Source: Dallia pectoralis
Lineage: Eukaryota > Chordata > Actinopteri > Esociformes > Umbridae
DNA: 64,000 nt
Assembly (NCBI GenBank): GCA_029465975.1
Contig: CM055750.1
Location: 3,275,548-3,339,547, forward strand
Direction: 5' to 3'
The notes beneath the pieces are model-generated. The model worked only from the letters and a program-made list of their open reading frames with translations, did no database searches and was not told where the DNA came from. Shown in pieces: positions 37,062 through 47,788 of this stretch. Numbering within the stretch: the stretch's first letter is position 1; every line of letters starts with the position of its first letter. The translations under genes and the position numbers were made by a program.

Positions 37062-37424
37062 GTTTCATCTGTGTGCTGTGGGTGGAGCTATACATCACTG
37101 CTCTTCTACATCTGTGTGTTGTGGGTGGAGCTACACACCCCTGCTCTTCTACATCTGTGTTTCTGTGGGTGGAGCTACACATCACTGCTCTTCTACATCT
37201 GTGTGTCTGTGTGTTGTGGGTGGAGCTACACATCACTGCTCTTCTACATCTGTGTGCTGTGGGTGGAGCTACACACCCCTGCTCTTCTACATCTGTGTGT
37301 CAGTGTGCTGTGGGTGGAGCTACACACCCCTGCTCTTCTACATCTGTGTGCTGTGGGTGGAGCTACACATCACTGCTCTTCTACATCTGTGTGTCTGTGT
37401 GCTGTGGGTGGAGGTACACATTTT
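37062..37424. repeat. Minisatellite, about 43-51-bp units
   Basis: About eight copies of TGTGGGTGGAGCTACACA(T/C) followed by CACTGCTCTTCTACATCTGT. Length varies through optional GTGTCTGTGT and GTCAGTGT segments. Confidence 0.92.
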
Positions 37425-39227
37425 CGATCTGATCCTCGCCTTCCAGGCGCTGCTGAGACAGACTAGGGCAGATGCACGTCGGTATTCGTGCGTCACACGG
37501 CGAACGGACCCATCGTCTCATGGCCTTAATGGTTGACATTTCTTGAACACTGTCATTAGAAACGCTTATCTCTGCTGCTGTCGCGACCAGGAAGTGTTTG
37601 CCAGGAACCAATGTGCCTCGCGGAAAGCGTATCCTCTGCCTGAAAATGATGGTCGACTCACAAGCCTTTGCACCACCACAACGAGTCTCTAGAGCGCATA
37701 GAGACAAAGAAACTGTGTCCGACTGGTGCACCCAGAATGAGCCTAAATGCACTGCACACTGCGGGACTCAAGGACCGTAATTATAAGTTCTGGTTCCGTT
37801 GGCCCAGTGTGACCTAGAAGGCTGGACCATTTAGGTGCTGATTACATTTAATTGCACCGAAAACTAGGTTCATTAACTGTAATTTGCCATATCATTTCAA
37901 AATGCATTGAGAGATTTTACCGTGTCTGACTGTGCGTCCGGTGCATTTACAGTTGTAAAATGAAATAACAAAGCACTGCAACACACTGCAACACAAACCA
38001 ACGCACTGCAACGCACAGCAACACACACCAACGCACTGCAACGCACAGCAACGCACAGCCATACACAGCAGCACACTGCAAAACACAGCAACACCGTTTT
38101 TCCTCGAGATCTATCGAGAGGGCTGGGTTTACATCTTAACTAAAAATCTTAACTAGGTTGAAGAGAAAACATGTGAAAACAACACTAAATTAGCTTTTCC
38201 TATCATAAATACTCTGTCAGCACAAATGTTTTTGACGACTTAATCACTCTGCCAAACTTTCAGGCGGACAGGAAGGTTTGCTTGGGTGTGTGAAGCTTGA
38301 GGCACGTCACGAACCGCGTATCTCTTGCAGGCAGATGCAAGGTTATCTGAAAACTTTGCATGAACTATTCAGCAACTAATCTCCAGTAACAGAATCACAA
38401 AAATTATTTTATGGTCAAAAGTAGGGCATTATGTAGAAAATAGGATTGTCTTTGCGTCGGCCCCGAACACTCAGCAGCCAGGCCCGGCTTAACCCCTCAG
38501 TCACAGCTATAGGCAAATGATGAAGTGGATCTGTTCACAGGCTTGAAGCCTCCTTCCATTGACAGAGTGCAATTGAAGTGCGTGGCCCCGTGATATTAAG
38601 GAGTATTTCACACAATGATCCATAGATCATTACATTAAGGGAGGTACAACATATCTGTAATATCTCTTTAATATAGCCCGATCATTGCAGAGTTAGTCGG
38701 GGGGGGGGTCGGGGGCGTGGAGATTAAGAGCATCGTCGATCTGTCATTGTCTCTGATCGACTGGAGGTCCGGGAACCGTTTCAGGCAGCGAATTAATCAA
38801 AAGAACGGTTATTGCCAAATTACAGACGCCGGCTCGGAGATGGATTGCTTCTGGCTGACGGGAGCTGACAGCTCGGAGTGATTAATTCCACCATACTCCG
38901 ATGATTGGCAAGAAAATAAGACTAAAGACGCGGGCGTGGATCAGCGGGCGCCAGACATTATTTTTAGCATCCTGATTATGTGGCACACTAGAAAAGCAAA
39001 GCATCACATCGCGCCCCTTCTCCTCTGTGTTTCTCTCCCTTTCGCACACTCTCGCACAATCACAGTTCCCGATAGCATTTGTGTTCCTTCGAATTCCTCC
39101 GCAACACTTGACTGAGCCGGCTAAGTGTAATTGAGACAATAACGGTGGCGTAATAACGCCAGCTCACATGAACGAGCGGGAATAGGCCCAACAGCGCGTG
39201 AACAGTACGTGGTGTTGGTCATGAAAG
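37425..39227. other. Unique sequence with a short CA-rich repeat; possible conserved element
   Basis: A degenerate GCAACACA/GCAACGCA repeat occupies about 37975-38095. The block 38560-38900 is non-repetitive with ATTAATCA and TGATTAATT words and could be a conserved non-coding element. No exon was recognised. Confidence 0.4.
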
Positions 39228-39684
39228 AACCCGCTGCAGGCCAAACGCCCAATCAGAACCCGCTGCAGGCCAAACGCCCAATCAGAACTCGCTGCAGGCC
39301 AAACGCCCAATCAGAACCCGCTGCAGGCCAAACGCCCAATCAGAACTCGCTGCAGGCCAAACGCCCAATCAGAACTCGCTGCAGGCCAAACGCCCAATCA
39401 GAACTCGCTGCAGGCCAAACACCCAATCAGAACTCGCTGCAGGCCAAACGCCCAATCAGAACTCGCTGCAGGCCAAACGCCCAATCAGAACTCGCTGCAG
39501 GCCAAACGCCCAATCAGAACTCGCTGCAGGCCAAACGCCCAATCAGAACCCGCTGCAGGCCAAACGCCCAATCAGAACTCGCTGCAGGCCAAACGTCCAA
39601 TCAGAACTCGCTGCAGGCCAAACGTCCAATCAGAACTCGCTGCAGGCCAAACGCCCAATCAGAACTCGCTGCAGGCCAAACGCC
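39228..39684. repeat. Minisatellite, 29-bp units, each with a CCAAT box
   Basis: About 16 copies of AACTCGCTGCAGGCCAAACG plus CCCAATCAG. Each unit carries CCAATCAG, matching the core CCAAT motif of NF-Y, and a CTGCAG palindrome. Two units read CGTCCAATCAG (from about 39595), which still keeps CCAAT. Confidence 0.95.
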
Positions 39685-39699
39685 GTGACTTATAACGTG

Positions 39700-39985
39700 A
39701 ACCATTCAATTAAAAAACAAACTGAAATCTTTGAGGGGGGAACATTTTTTAATAAAAACCTTACAATGAAGTGGTTGCGCACCCTTAAACAAATACTTTG
39801 TTGAAGCACCTTTTGATTTTATTACAGCACTCAGTCTATCAGCATGGCACATCTTGACTTGGCAATATTTGCCCACTTTTCTTTGCAAAAGCACTCCAAA
39901 TCTGTCAGATTGCGAGGACATCTCCTGTGAAAAGCCCTCTTCAGATCATTGCATTTAACTGGACATTTGCAAGCCGCAGATTGGC
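39700..39985 (-). pseudogene. Tc1-like transposase remnant (C-terminal part)
   Basis: Minus-strand translation gives DLKRAFHRRCPRNLTDLE..., then CKEKWANIAKSRCAMLID, and after a frame change LSAVIKSKGASTKYLFKGA. These are the 'RCP.NL..L..F..EEW..IP...C..L', 'RL.AVI..KGA.TKY' landmarks of Tc1-like transposase ends. A small deletion removes the segment between CAMLID and LSAVI. Only the 3' third of the gene remains, and no terminal inverted repeat was found beside it. Confidence 0.75.
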
Positions 39986-40119
39986 GGGCGATGCCTCAGC
40001 TGCTGTGAAGGGAGCACTTGAGGTTGTGTTGGTCTTCACAACAGATTCTACACACATAATATGAGATGAGATCTCTGTTATAAAATCCAGTCTCTAAACA
40101 ATAACTTGACTTCCTTTAT

Positions 40120-40672
40120 CAAATGAGACCAGTATAGTACCAGCTAGTCCAGATTGGTACCAAATGAGACCAGTATAGTACTAGCTAGTCCAGATTGGTA
40201 CCAAATGAGACCAGTATAGTACTAGCTAGTCCAGGTTGGTACCAAATGAGACCAGTATAGTACTAGCTGGTCCAGGTTGGTACCAAATGAGACCAGTATA
40301 GTACTAGCTAGTCCAGATTGGTACCAAATGAGACCAGTATAGTACTAGCTGGTCCAGGTTGGTACGAAATGAGACCAGTACAGTACTAGCTAGTCCAGGT
40401 TAGTACCCAATGAGACCAGTATAGTACTAGCTAGTCCAGGTCGGTACCAAATGAGACCAGTATAGTACTAGCTAGTACAGGTCGGTACCAAATGAGACCA
40501 GTATAGTACTAGCTAGTCCAGGTCGGTACCAAATGAGACCAGTATAGTACTAGCTAGTCCAGGTCGGTACCGAATGAGACCAGTATAGTACTAGCTAGTC
40601 CAGGTCGGTACCAAATGAGACCAGTATAGTACTAGCTAGTCCAGGTCGGTACCATATAAGACCAGCATAGTA
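40120..40672. repeat. Minisatellite, 41-bp units
   Basis: About 13 copies of ACCAAATGAGACCAGTATAG plus TACTAGCTAGTCCAGGTCGGT. Each unit holds the 10-bp palindrome ACTAGCTAGT, and GGTACC often forms at unit junctions. Variants (AGATT, AGGTT, AGGTC) are grouped from left to right. Confidence 0.95.
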
Positions 40673-41092
40673 GACAATGATTCTTTGTTCTTTACATACT
40701 TCCTAGCAGGTTAGGTAGCGCTGCTGTAACCTTTTTTCTACACAGACGCTTGTTTCCATGCCAACCACAGCCCCTTGCCGGCCGCAATTTTTACAGCGTA
40801 ATAAATACCAGGCTGGTAATAGATTTCATTGGTCCTGCTCGTGTTACTGATCCGGGAGGATGTGATTCCTCAGAAAACTAAGTGAGAGGCGAAACGATTG
40901 GTTTTGTTAGAGACTATTATGTGTTTTGCTTCTGTGTCCTGGATCAGGTGTTTAGACTGTCGAGGCGTGTGTGTGTGTGATGTGAGGAGAGCTGTAGACA
41001 TGTCTTCTGATGTTACGAGAACATGGCAGTGCCGTGGCTTACAACAGGTAGTAAATAAATACAATATGGGGAGGCGGGATTTTTACTGTACT
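40673..41092. other. Unique sequence with an X-box-like motif
   Basis: GTTTCCATGCCAAC at about 40752-40765 resembles the RFX X-box (GTNRCC, 0-3 bp, RGYAAC). It lies in non-repetitive sequence that could be a regulatory element. No exon was recognised. Confidence 0.3.
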
Positions 41093-41441
41093 ACAAGCAC
41101 GAATACCAAGCACAAATACCAAGCACAAATACCAAGCACAAATACCAAGCACGAATACCAAGCACAAATACCAAGCACAAATACCTAGCACAAATACCAA
41201 GCACAAATACCAAGCACAAATACCAAGCACAAATACCAAGCACAAATACCAAGCACAAATACCAAGCACAAATACCAAGCACAAATACCAAGCACAAATA
41301 CCAAGCACAAATACCAAGCACAAATACCAAGCACAAATACCTAGCACAAATACCAAGCACAAATACCAAGCACAAATACCTAGCACAAATACCAAGCACG
41401 AATACCAAGCACAAATACCATGCACAAATACCAAGCACTAA
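41093..41441. repeat. Minisatellite, 13-bp units
   Basis: About 26 copies of ACCAAGCACAAAT with rare ACCTAGCACAAAT and CACGAAT variants. Open frames on both strands are repeat artefacts. Confidence 0.95.
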
Positions 41442-41580
41442 TTACTGGTAGTCTTCTGCAGATAATGTTTTAAGTCAATGTTTTGAATTATGCTCTTTAC
41501 AAAGCTCTAAATAGCTTCAGGATTATTGTTTGATAGGAAAATCACAACAGCTATTTTGAAGTTGTGTGTGTTTGTCTGTC

Positions 41581-41611
<31 letters not shown>

Positions 41612-43347
41612 CTGTGTGTGTGTGTGTGCTCACACACATATTATCGCAGTAACAAAAACTGCAGTTATACGATTTCACTTTTCACCTGACATGGTTCGAA
41701 AGAGTTGCTGACAAGTTGACAGGCCGAGCAGTAACACCGTTCACACCGAGAGGGAAATGCTAGCGTTCTCATTCCCGCTGCTAATGAGTCAGGTAGGCTG
41801 CCTGAAGGGAAATCGCTCTCCTGGGTCGAGTGATCACCGGATGACTACAACCCTGGTGAATGTCTGCCGGTTATGTTCTCCTTCACACACCCCCAGTTTC
41901 CATCTGTCTCTCCCCTTCTCCCTATCAAACGCTCCCTTCAGCCCTCCCACTTTTTTATTCGGGACTGCTGGGGCCCCTTCAAACGACACCTCCCTGGGCA
42001 TCAGTGGGTTGGCCGACGACTGTAAGATCCCTCAGAAGTTTGCAGATGAACCAGAAGCCTGCTTCTCTGCAAATATTTAATCAATAAAATCTCTCGCCAC
42101 GGCGGAGGATAAATATGGCGATATCGTTGTGGTTCCGGCCGTTCGATACTAATTGTCCCCGTATTCGCGGCGGCCGCGTCGCCGGGGATCGATTTGGGAA
42201 CTTCCCCGCTATTCATTTAGGCTTCAGATCTAACTATCAATCTGATTGCAACGCAGGACCACTCAGTCCTCTGTGATTGTTCCTAATAAAAAGCGGAGGA
42301 GGAGGTTTGGTCACGTCAGCTGAAGGCGCAGGAGCGCATAGGACGTGAGGAAGAGACGGAGCCGAGACGTGGTTGAGGAGCTCGCCCCCCGTCGCTCCGG
42401 TTGCTCCCGTCGTTCCCGCGCCGCGCGCAAGCCGTTTGATTGACGCCGTGTGCACACGAGTAGTAATCCAATATAATTTCAGGAATAACCCGCGGGAGAT
42501 TTCGATAGAGTAATTGATAAGGGGATTGCCTAACCACTGGTTTCAGAGGGGGATTACAAGTTCTGGGAAGGCAAACGGATTTGGACTGAAGTGACTGTGT
42601 GTGTCTGTGTCTGTGTGTGTGTGGTGGGGGGTCAGGGGCGTTCAGGGGGAGAGATGCTGAGTCACAGAACGAATTCTAAGCAGGTGTTCTGTGTTCTGTC
42701 TGGTGCCGTTGATTGAGGACGGAGGGGAGATATATTCCAGGAAACCTATGAGCAGAGCCTATACCAAAATCTTAGAGATGCCACCTGCCTTAGTGTGTCG
42801 CTCCCTCCATTTTGTTTACCATCTCTCTCTCACTTTCCTCTGGGATTTTTTGTCGTGTAGAAAGGAGAGAAAATGTGTCTCGCGTGAATTACAAACGTGC
42901 CGAGGAGATAACGCTTTTGCAGCCTTGAGATGTTTGTCAGAATCCTGGAATATCCACTTTTAATGAGCACTTTAAATAGAAAAGAACCAGACAGCTTGTT
43001 TTTATTAGTTAACATACAAGCTGCAACCAGTCACTCAGAGAATGCAGGAGAGCTCTTGTCCTGGCCAACTGCAATGGGGAAAACGGGCCTTAAAACAGGT
43101 GAAGAGTATTTCACATAACTACGGGTCAACGTTAAACTAATATCGCCCACCCGACCCTATTTTCCTGTCATCGGGTTAAAGACATTCATGTGGGAACCCA
43201 CGTGATCCTACTGACATCACACGCCATACAGCGTAACTCAAACTTCTCAGCTGTGCTGAATATTCCATGGTAGAGGTGCAGGGAATAAGAACACGCTCAG
43301 AAAAGATGATTTGATTGTTGTTGTTTGCGAACATGAAGTTCAGAATC
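41442..43347. other. Unique sequence with (TG)n and a CpG-rich, possibly conserved block
   Basis: (TG)n lies at about 41561-41632. The stretch 42060-42530 combines CpG richness with AT-rich words such as ATTAATT-type and GATTGATAA sequences and is not repetitive. A developmental enhancer or conserved element is possible but unproven. No gene was recognised. Confidence 0.35.
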
Positions 43348-45221
43348 CAGAGCTGTGCTCGAGACCACCTAAAGCGAGACCGAGACGAGACCGAGACCGA
43401 AGGGGGCCGAGACCGAGACGAGACCAAGACCGAAGGGGGCCGAGACCGAGACGAGACCGAGACCGAAGGTGGCCGAGACCGAGACGAGACCGATACCAAA
43501 GGGGGCCGAGACCGAGACCAGTCATATCAACACTAAATAATATGACATGTTTTTGGTCCAATGACCAATGTAAAAAAAACACTTGACCAACAGCATCAGA
43601 TCATCTACTGTGTTGTCATCCTGAATTAAATGAATTTTATTAAAAGAGTATGTAGGCCTATTTATTGTCTTATGTAAACATAAAATACGAAAATAAAACC
43701 ATGATTTTAAAATGCACAGGCTATGATATTAAAATTTCCAAAAATCGAATAAATGAAAATCCATCAAACTGTATGTCCTATGTTGATGTAGTAAATGCTA
43801 ACACATTTTAGATCACAAGCGACTTGCAATCAAATGATTTGCGCATGATTGGCCGATAAACAAATCTATTTATAATTATTTATCCGTCCACAGGCAAGCA
43901 GCTTCAGTTGTTTGTCTGCTTGAGCAGGACACGCAAACGAACCGGTTGCACTGCGCACAGTGTTCATTATTGTTACGAGTGCACATGAGACAGCAGCAAA
44001 CTAACCCGGTTGAACTGCGCACAGTGTTCATATAGATCAGACCAAAACCCTTCCAGTTTAATAAAGATCGGACCAAAACGGGTTCAATTTCATATAGATC
44101 GGACCATAACCGTTCCAGTTTTATGCTCTTTCTGCCGTATGCCCCCCGGACTTATGTATGTCCCACGTCCTTCTGTGTGCATGAGTAATTTCATTTATCA
44201 CCCATTTGTAGTTAGCCTATTAATAATTATTGTTTATATTCGTTTAATTTCGATACAAAACAATATTTTGTTGAAGTCTCTTGTAGGCTATATGAATACA
44301 CTGTGGTTCATTCGTTATTAATTATTGAGTGCAATGGGCGCATGACACATGAATGGGGCTGTATGTATTTGGCGGAATTCGTTCTGTTTATTTAGTGAAA
44401 CATATTTCTTTATAAACGTACCTCTTTTTTTGTAGTTCAACCAAGCCAATCAGACTATTGTCTATATGTGTTCTCGTAGTATTTGTCTGTGTATCGCCCA
44501 TTCAACCATTGCCATATAGGCTCAGTGAAGTGTGATCGGTGTCTGGGTACCGCAATTAGGGTACCAACGCCGGGCGGCGTGGGATTTTGGGGACAGGAAG
44601 GCAGTTTAGGTATCAAAAAACATGTAAATGGTAGTTTTATATATTGTTCGGTTTGTGATTTTGCAATTCTGAAAACGGGACAAGGTAAAATGCACGTATT
44701 TAGGAAAAGTCATGGAAGGACGTCGGCTGTAGCTTTTCAACATTATGTATGTATTTTAATTACTAACCGCTGTGTGTTTTCGGACAAATTATTTATTTGT
44801 GCTCAATGTACTGAATATAGGCAAAACGAATATATTGGCTGATTGTGCAGACATGATCGAGCATATGTTTAAGATTGAAGTATTTACGTGAATGGGTGCA
44901 CGCTCTAGCGACGCTGGGGGTGGGCTTTTCTTCAAAAGTAGATAGCCATTGGCGGGATAAGCCACATCAGAAAAAAACAGTCTGACTCTGGACGAAATAC
45001 AGCCAATGGAAATACAGCCTCTACATGTCATACTTAAATATTTTGCTAGAAAAAATTGTGGGCGATAATTTCTACGCTGGTCTCGGCTGGTCTCGGAAGA
45101 ATTTACGAGTCCTTACTGTCCGAGACCGAGTCGAGACCGAGTCCAAATGTAACCGAGACCGAGACGAGACCGAGACCTTAAAAAAGTGGTCTCGAGACCG
45201 GTCTCGAGTACTACAGCTCTG
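43348..45221. mobile_element. hAT-type DNA transposon, 1874 bp, with perfect 8-bp target duplication
   Basis: The left end reads CAGAGCTGTGCTCGAGACC and the right end, inverted, CAGAGCTGTAGTACTCGAGA, so the two are terminal inverted repeats. A perfect 8-bp duplication TCAGAATC flanks the element (43340-43347 and 45222-45229), as known for hAT elements. Both ends carry clusters of GAGACCGAGAC words (43370-43515 and 45083-45185), a typical subterminal transposase-binding layout. The right end also holds the 18-bp palindrome CTCGAGACCGGTCTCGAG. There is no full transposase, so this copy is non-autonomous or decayed. Confidence 0.85.
44483..44842 (+). CDS. Possible zinc-finger fragment inside the hAT element
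   Basis: A 119-codon frame contains Cys55 and Cys58 followed by His71 and His77 (C-x2-C-x12-H-x5-H), a spacing compatible with the N-terminal zinc finger of hAT transposases. The rest shows no transposase catalytic region. It may be the remains of the element's own gene or a chance frame. The start codon is simply the first ATG and may not be real. Confidence 0.25.
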   Translation: MSVYRPFNHCHIGSVKCDRCLGTAIRVPTPGGVGFWGQEGSLGIKKHVNGSFIYCSVCDFAILKTGQGKMHVFRKSHGRTSAVAFQHYVCILITNRCVFSDKLFICAQCTEYRQNEYIG

Positions 45222-45229
45222 TCAGAATC

Positions 45230-47788
45230 TACTCCACAGAGGCAGTACGTGCGTGCGTCCAAGTGCTGGCAGAAGTTCAGGTAGGCAACATAACAAAGAC
45301 AACAAACACGTAAGTAGTTGAAATATTTCCGCATTCAGGAGAAAATAACAGGGCAGTGCAGTGCCGAAGTCAACTAATAAACATCACTGAAAGTAGGGAG
45401 ATATATGTGAAAGGCAGACTGGATGTTTATTTTTACTATCCAAGGAAACTTAGAATAAAAGGTGTTTGATATCAATGTTATTTTACTCCGCTATAAAAAA
45501 CGACAATGGTGAATTTGCAAAGTCTTCAAGCACATAGTAAACAAAATCAGCCCGGTTGGGAACAATTAAGCGTTGACTTCGCGTTAGTTGGAAAGTGAAC
45601 TGAATGTCAATCAGAATCGATGTTGAATAAATGTCTGTATGCAGTGGAAATTTGGTGTGTTCTCTGATAATGAAACTTGTGTGTTTTTTGGGTGTGTTCC
45701 TGGATATTATGACACTGATAATATGTTTGTGTTCCCTGACAATATGACACTTGTGTGTTTTGTGTTCCCGGATATTATGACACTGGTAATATTTTGTGTT
45801 CTCTGATAATATGACACTCGTGTGTTTTGTGTTCCTGGATATTATGACACTGGTAATATGTTGTGTTCTCTGGTGATATGACACTTGTGTGTTTTGTGTG
45901 TGTGTTCCTGGATATTATGACACTTGTGTGTTCCGTGTGTATGTTCTTTAAGCAACCAACCATGCAGCTGATTATACATGTATGAGTCATATGACTAAAC
46001 TCACTCTCTATCGGTCTGCAGGTGTTCTGTACCTGGTTAACCCTTAAATAACCAGTGTCAGCTATCGTCATATGACTGAATACATGACATTACAAATCGT
46101 GTCCTTCCAACATTGGCCAATATCACACAATGAGTCGCCCTAGCAAAATCTGTCTGGCTTTTAATTGGCTGTTTCACCTTTGGTTTCTGTCACTTCTGTG
46201 AGAAACTAAAACAAATCAGCGTTTTCAAATCACCCTCCGTCTACTGTGAGCAGAACCCAGAAAAACTGACTAAAGGAATTAGGCCAAGAAGCAAACAGGG
46301 ACCAAATACCCCCCCTCACCACTTCAAGCCCAGCTGCCAATAAAGCAGAAAAGTACATTTTGCAGGGATATTTCCCCCCCATTTCCTTTCCCTCTCACAG
46401 TCACTAGCTGAGCCCACCTTTCTTAATCTAAAACCACATGTACCGGGTTCATTCTGCGCTGCATTTCCATCCAAGTCAATTTTATCCCCACCCCATTTTC
46501 TTTCAAACCCAATTTCGTGGAGTCCATGGAAATGGCAGCGGCTTCAGAGTTGGTCGATGACATTTTGTCATTCATCGAGGTGCCACAGACACCTAGTGAT
46601 TACAACATGAATAATAAATGAGCCTGTGAGTCTCCCAGCAGGTGGTGGGCCAGGATCAGTGCTTTCATTCGCTCTCTATCCAACAGTATTAACAAAACGG
46701 TTACTCCCACAGCGACAGTGAATTGTTCTAGACTAATAAACAACCGGTCCAGTCCTGTAAATGCAGGGGTGAAAAAATGTCCTCAGAAAATAAAATCAGA
46801 GCCCGAAGAATGAACATGTTGATTTTTGTGCAACGTTTCTTAGACGTCGTTTCTAGAATGCGGGCCTCGATGACAGTATCAGATTGCACAGCGTATCATT
46901 TCTTTTAACTCTAGTGTATCCACGACAAATACTTGAGTTTCATAAAAGGTGGTGGATTCCAACGGTCGGCGGTACTTGAGGACCGGAGCTGAGAAACGCC
47001 ACATAAAAGAATGAGCCAAGAAAGGAGAATTAATAAAGGCTAAAGATTTTTTTTTACATTTTCCATCTGGCGTCGATACATTTATTCTATGCATATTATT
47101 ATATTTTACATAAAACAATTTACCTGAGAGTGGTCCCTTGATGGCTACATGACTGGCACACCATTCGGTCCCTGATGAAGCGACTACTAGACTGACGAGA
47201 GATCTGAGAGCTCGTGAACAGGCATTTCCTCGATGCTTAATAGCTACTGTCTGATTACCATGACATTAAGGTAACATGTGGCCTAGACACACATAAATCA
47301 TATATTTTTTTGGTTCAGGCAAAGAAGGACTTGCTGCTATTCTTTCTTCACGATTCAAAGATGAATGGCTCCCTCTAAAGGCCAAATGGGGGATATTCAC
47401 AAATTGCTTCAAACAATGTACCACAAAAAGAGGATATTATATCAAGAGTAATATAGGCAGACAAGATCATTATTATTAAAAGGAGGACCGTTGACACAGG
47501 CCGTACCCCGACGGTGCTGCATATTAAAACTGTGAATATTTTATTATATCTGTCAGTCATGGTAAATTATGCATTTAATTGAATTACAACACTTTAACAG
47601 TACAATATTGTTTTTGTACTAGTTACGGACACATACTGCTGACGGTATAGTTGAGTTTGAAATCTTAAATACAGTGTATTTTAACCACACAACATGAATG
47701 CCATTTCCGTTTGAATCAATCCATTAGACTAGAGGACAGCAATGGGAAATCTAGTCTTTTTTACATTTATTAATATACATGAAATGGT
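45230..47788. other. Unique sequence downstream of hscb
   Basis: Apart from the tandem repeat at 45653-45945, nothing coding was recognised. The part next to hscb is probably its 3' untranslated region. An AATAAA hexamer on the minus strand (47766-47771) lies 18 bp past the stop and may or may not be used. Confidence 0.4.
45653..45945. repeat. Tandem repeat, roughly 66-bp dimeric units
   Basis: About five degenerate copies alternate TGTGTTCTCTGATAATATGA-type and GTTCCTGGATATTATGACAC-type halves separated by CTTGTGTGTTTTG. Confidence 0.85.
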
